The position numbers were made by a program, and so were the translations under genes. From NCBI GenBank assembly GCA_037447655.1, contig JBBHKE010001760.1:137646-201645 (forward strand): 64,000 nt of DNA. The letters run 5' to 3'. Below, piece after piece: positions 63,134 to 64,000 of the stretch. Origin of the DNA: Zygnema cylindricum. Taxonomy: Eukaryota; Streptophyta; Zygnematophyceae; Zygnematales; Zygnemataceae. The notes beneath the pieces were generated by a model. The model was not told the origin of the DNA, ran no database searches, and was given only the letters and a program-made list of their open reading frames with translations. How positions within the stretch are numbered: position 1 is the stretch's first letter; each line of letters starts with the position of its first letter.

Positions 63134-64000
63134 GGTTTAACGGAATCTCAACGGAAACAGTTTCCGCTATCGCTAACGGAGAACGGTCGGAAAACATGGA
63201 TACGGTAACGGAGGCAGTTTGGGAGTTTTCCGTTGAAATACAAAAGTTTAAAAAGGTTTCAGAGGAGACGTATGAGGAAGCTTTAGAAGTTTTTGAGGAG
63301 GGAGTGATGGATATTTTGGGTATAAATGGGTATTATACTTTTTTGTTATAACTTTTTTTTATGAATGCGGCGAGAAAGGAAAGACCGGAAAGTTTGGCAA
63401 GTCTTTTAAAACCCATTTAATAAACCCTTTTTTTTATGCCTTATTTATACGGAGAATTAACTTTAATGTTGGTACTATTTGCTGCGTACTATTGAGGGTA
63501 CCATGAAAATCGTACAATTTGGAGAATCGTACAATCGAATCGAATCGTACATTTCGGATGTTTTAGTTTTTCCACTCCCAAATACGATAACATAACTGTT
63601 ATAATGACAAAATAGTGTGGTGAATTCTGGATATGGACGTCAATTGGATTTGCGCTGAGATACTTCCGGGTGCAAATAATGAATTCTAAGATAGTTGAAA
63701 TAGCGGCTTCCATTCTATACTATTTATTTGCGGCGTTGAATTCTGAAAAGGGTACAAGGCTTGACTTCATTTTCAGTATGTGAATGTTTTTTGCTTTCTA
63801 CGTTTGCTTTTTTTGTTAGGTTTTCTATCTGGTTTTCTTTGTGTTCTTTTTTTGTTTTTTTTTTTGCTCTTTTTTTGTTCTTTTTTGTACCTTTTTTTTG
63901 TTCTTTTTTTTGTCCTTTTTTGTACTTTTTTTGTTATTTTTTTTGTTCATTTTTTGTTACATGAGAGTTGACATGCTTAGTCAGCGCCAGGTCACCACTG
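63134..64000. other. 3' flank, no further gene recognised
   Basis: Contains the putative 3' UTR of the host gene and, from 63805 to 63960, a T-rich TTTTTTTGTTC-type low-complexity tract. The short frames over that tract are compositional artefacts. Confidence 0.5.

Noticed and set aside
63761-63971. Phe/Leu-rich frames resembling membrane proteins
   Set aside because: They lie over a T-rich low-complexity tract; hydrophobicity is a composition artefact.

Overview
The window looks like nuclear DNA from a large, repeat-rich streptophyte genome. A charophyte alga such as Chara is my best guess, but the genus is not shown by the sequence. Four things point to the plant lineage. Primer-binding sites match plant-type initiator tRNA-Met. 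A host gene has plant-type leucine-rich repeats (LRRs) encoded by 72-nt exons with phase-2 introns. CCCTAAA-like (plant telomere-like) motifs occur in introns. Copia-type retrotransposons dominate. There are no bacterial operons, rRNA genes or CRISPR arrays. A 10-base N run at 45201-45210 shows this is a scaffold.

Positions 1-6690 hold LTR debris: the 3' part of one LTR at the window edge, a solo LTR with a perfect 5-bp target duplication (1135-2296), and otherwise AT-rich DNA without a supportable gene. Positions 6692-24610 are one nested structure. A minus-strand copia element (CopE) is flanked by CGTGT duplications and has two 974-bp LTRs. A plus-strand copia element (CopB, 11708-21288, ATATG duplications) is inserted inside its protease coding region. 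CopE also carries two solo LTRs (8166-8996 and 22424-23612). CopB is itself mosaic: it contains the LTR and gag of a third element (CopA) at 15233-17191 and has its protease/integrase region twice. Positions ~24972-31377 are another copia element (CopC), whose right end sits inside the reverse transcriptase of a different minus-strand copia (CopF, 31378-~35367). A relic copia RT/RNase H (CopG, ~36420-37990) follows. Positions 38-42.7 kb hold a hAT-like candidate, duplicated palindromic DNA and dispersed repeats.

Positions 43260-63133 (+) hold one ~20-kb host gene that I could assemble from 22 exons with canonical GT/AG splice sites and consistent phases. The model gives 3000 nt and 999 residues. 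The predicted protein has a signal peptide, an LRR N-cap, an LRR block, an EGF-like module, a complete papain-type cysteine protease domain (C446, H583, N603, Q440), two more EGF-like modules and four LysM-like modules. This is a secreted recognition-plus-protease architecture that I do not recognise as a described family. Its introns contain duplicated LRR-exon cassettes, four copies of a ~217-bp TA-flanked MITE, satellites and telomere-like tracts.

The copia families share two unusual features. First, CopA, CopB, CopC and CopE have a primer-binding site complementary to the anticodon arm of initiator tRNA-Met (half-tRNA priming, as in Drosophila copia), and the gag ATG lies inside that site as the complement of the CAU anticodon. 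Second, nearly all their LTRs carry an antisense tRNA-like A-box/B-box module. All the element-encoded reading frames are broken or have lost catalytic residues, so the copies here look inactive.
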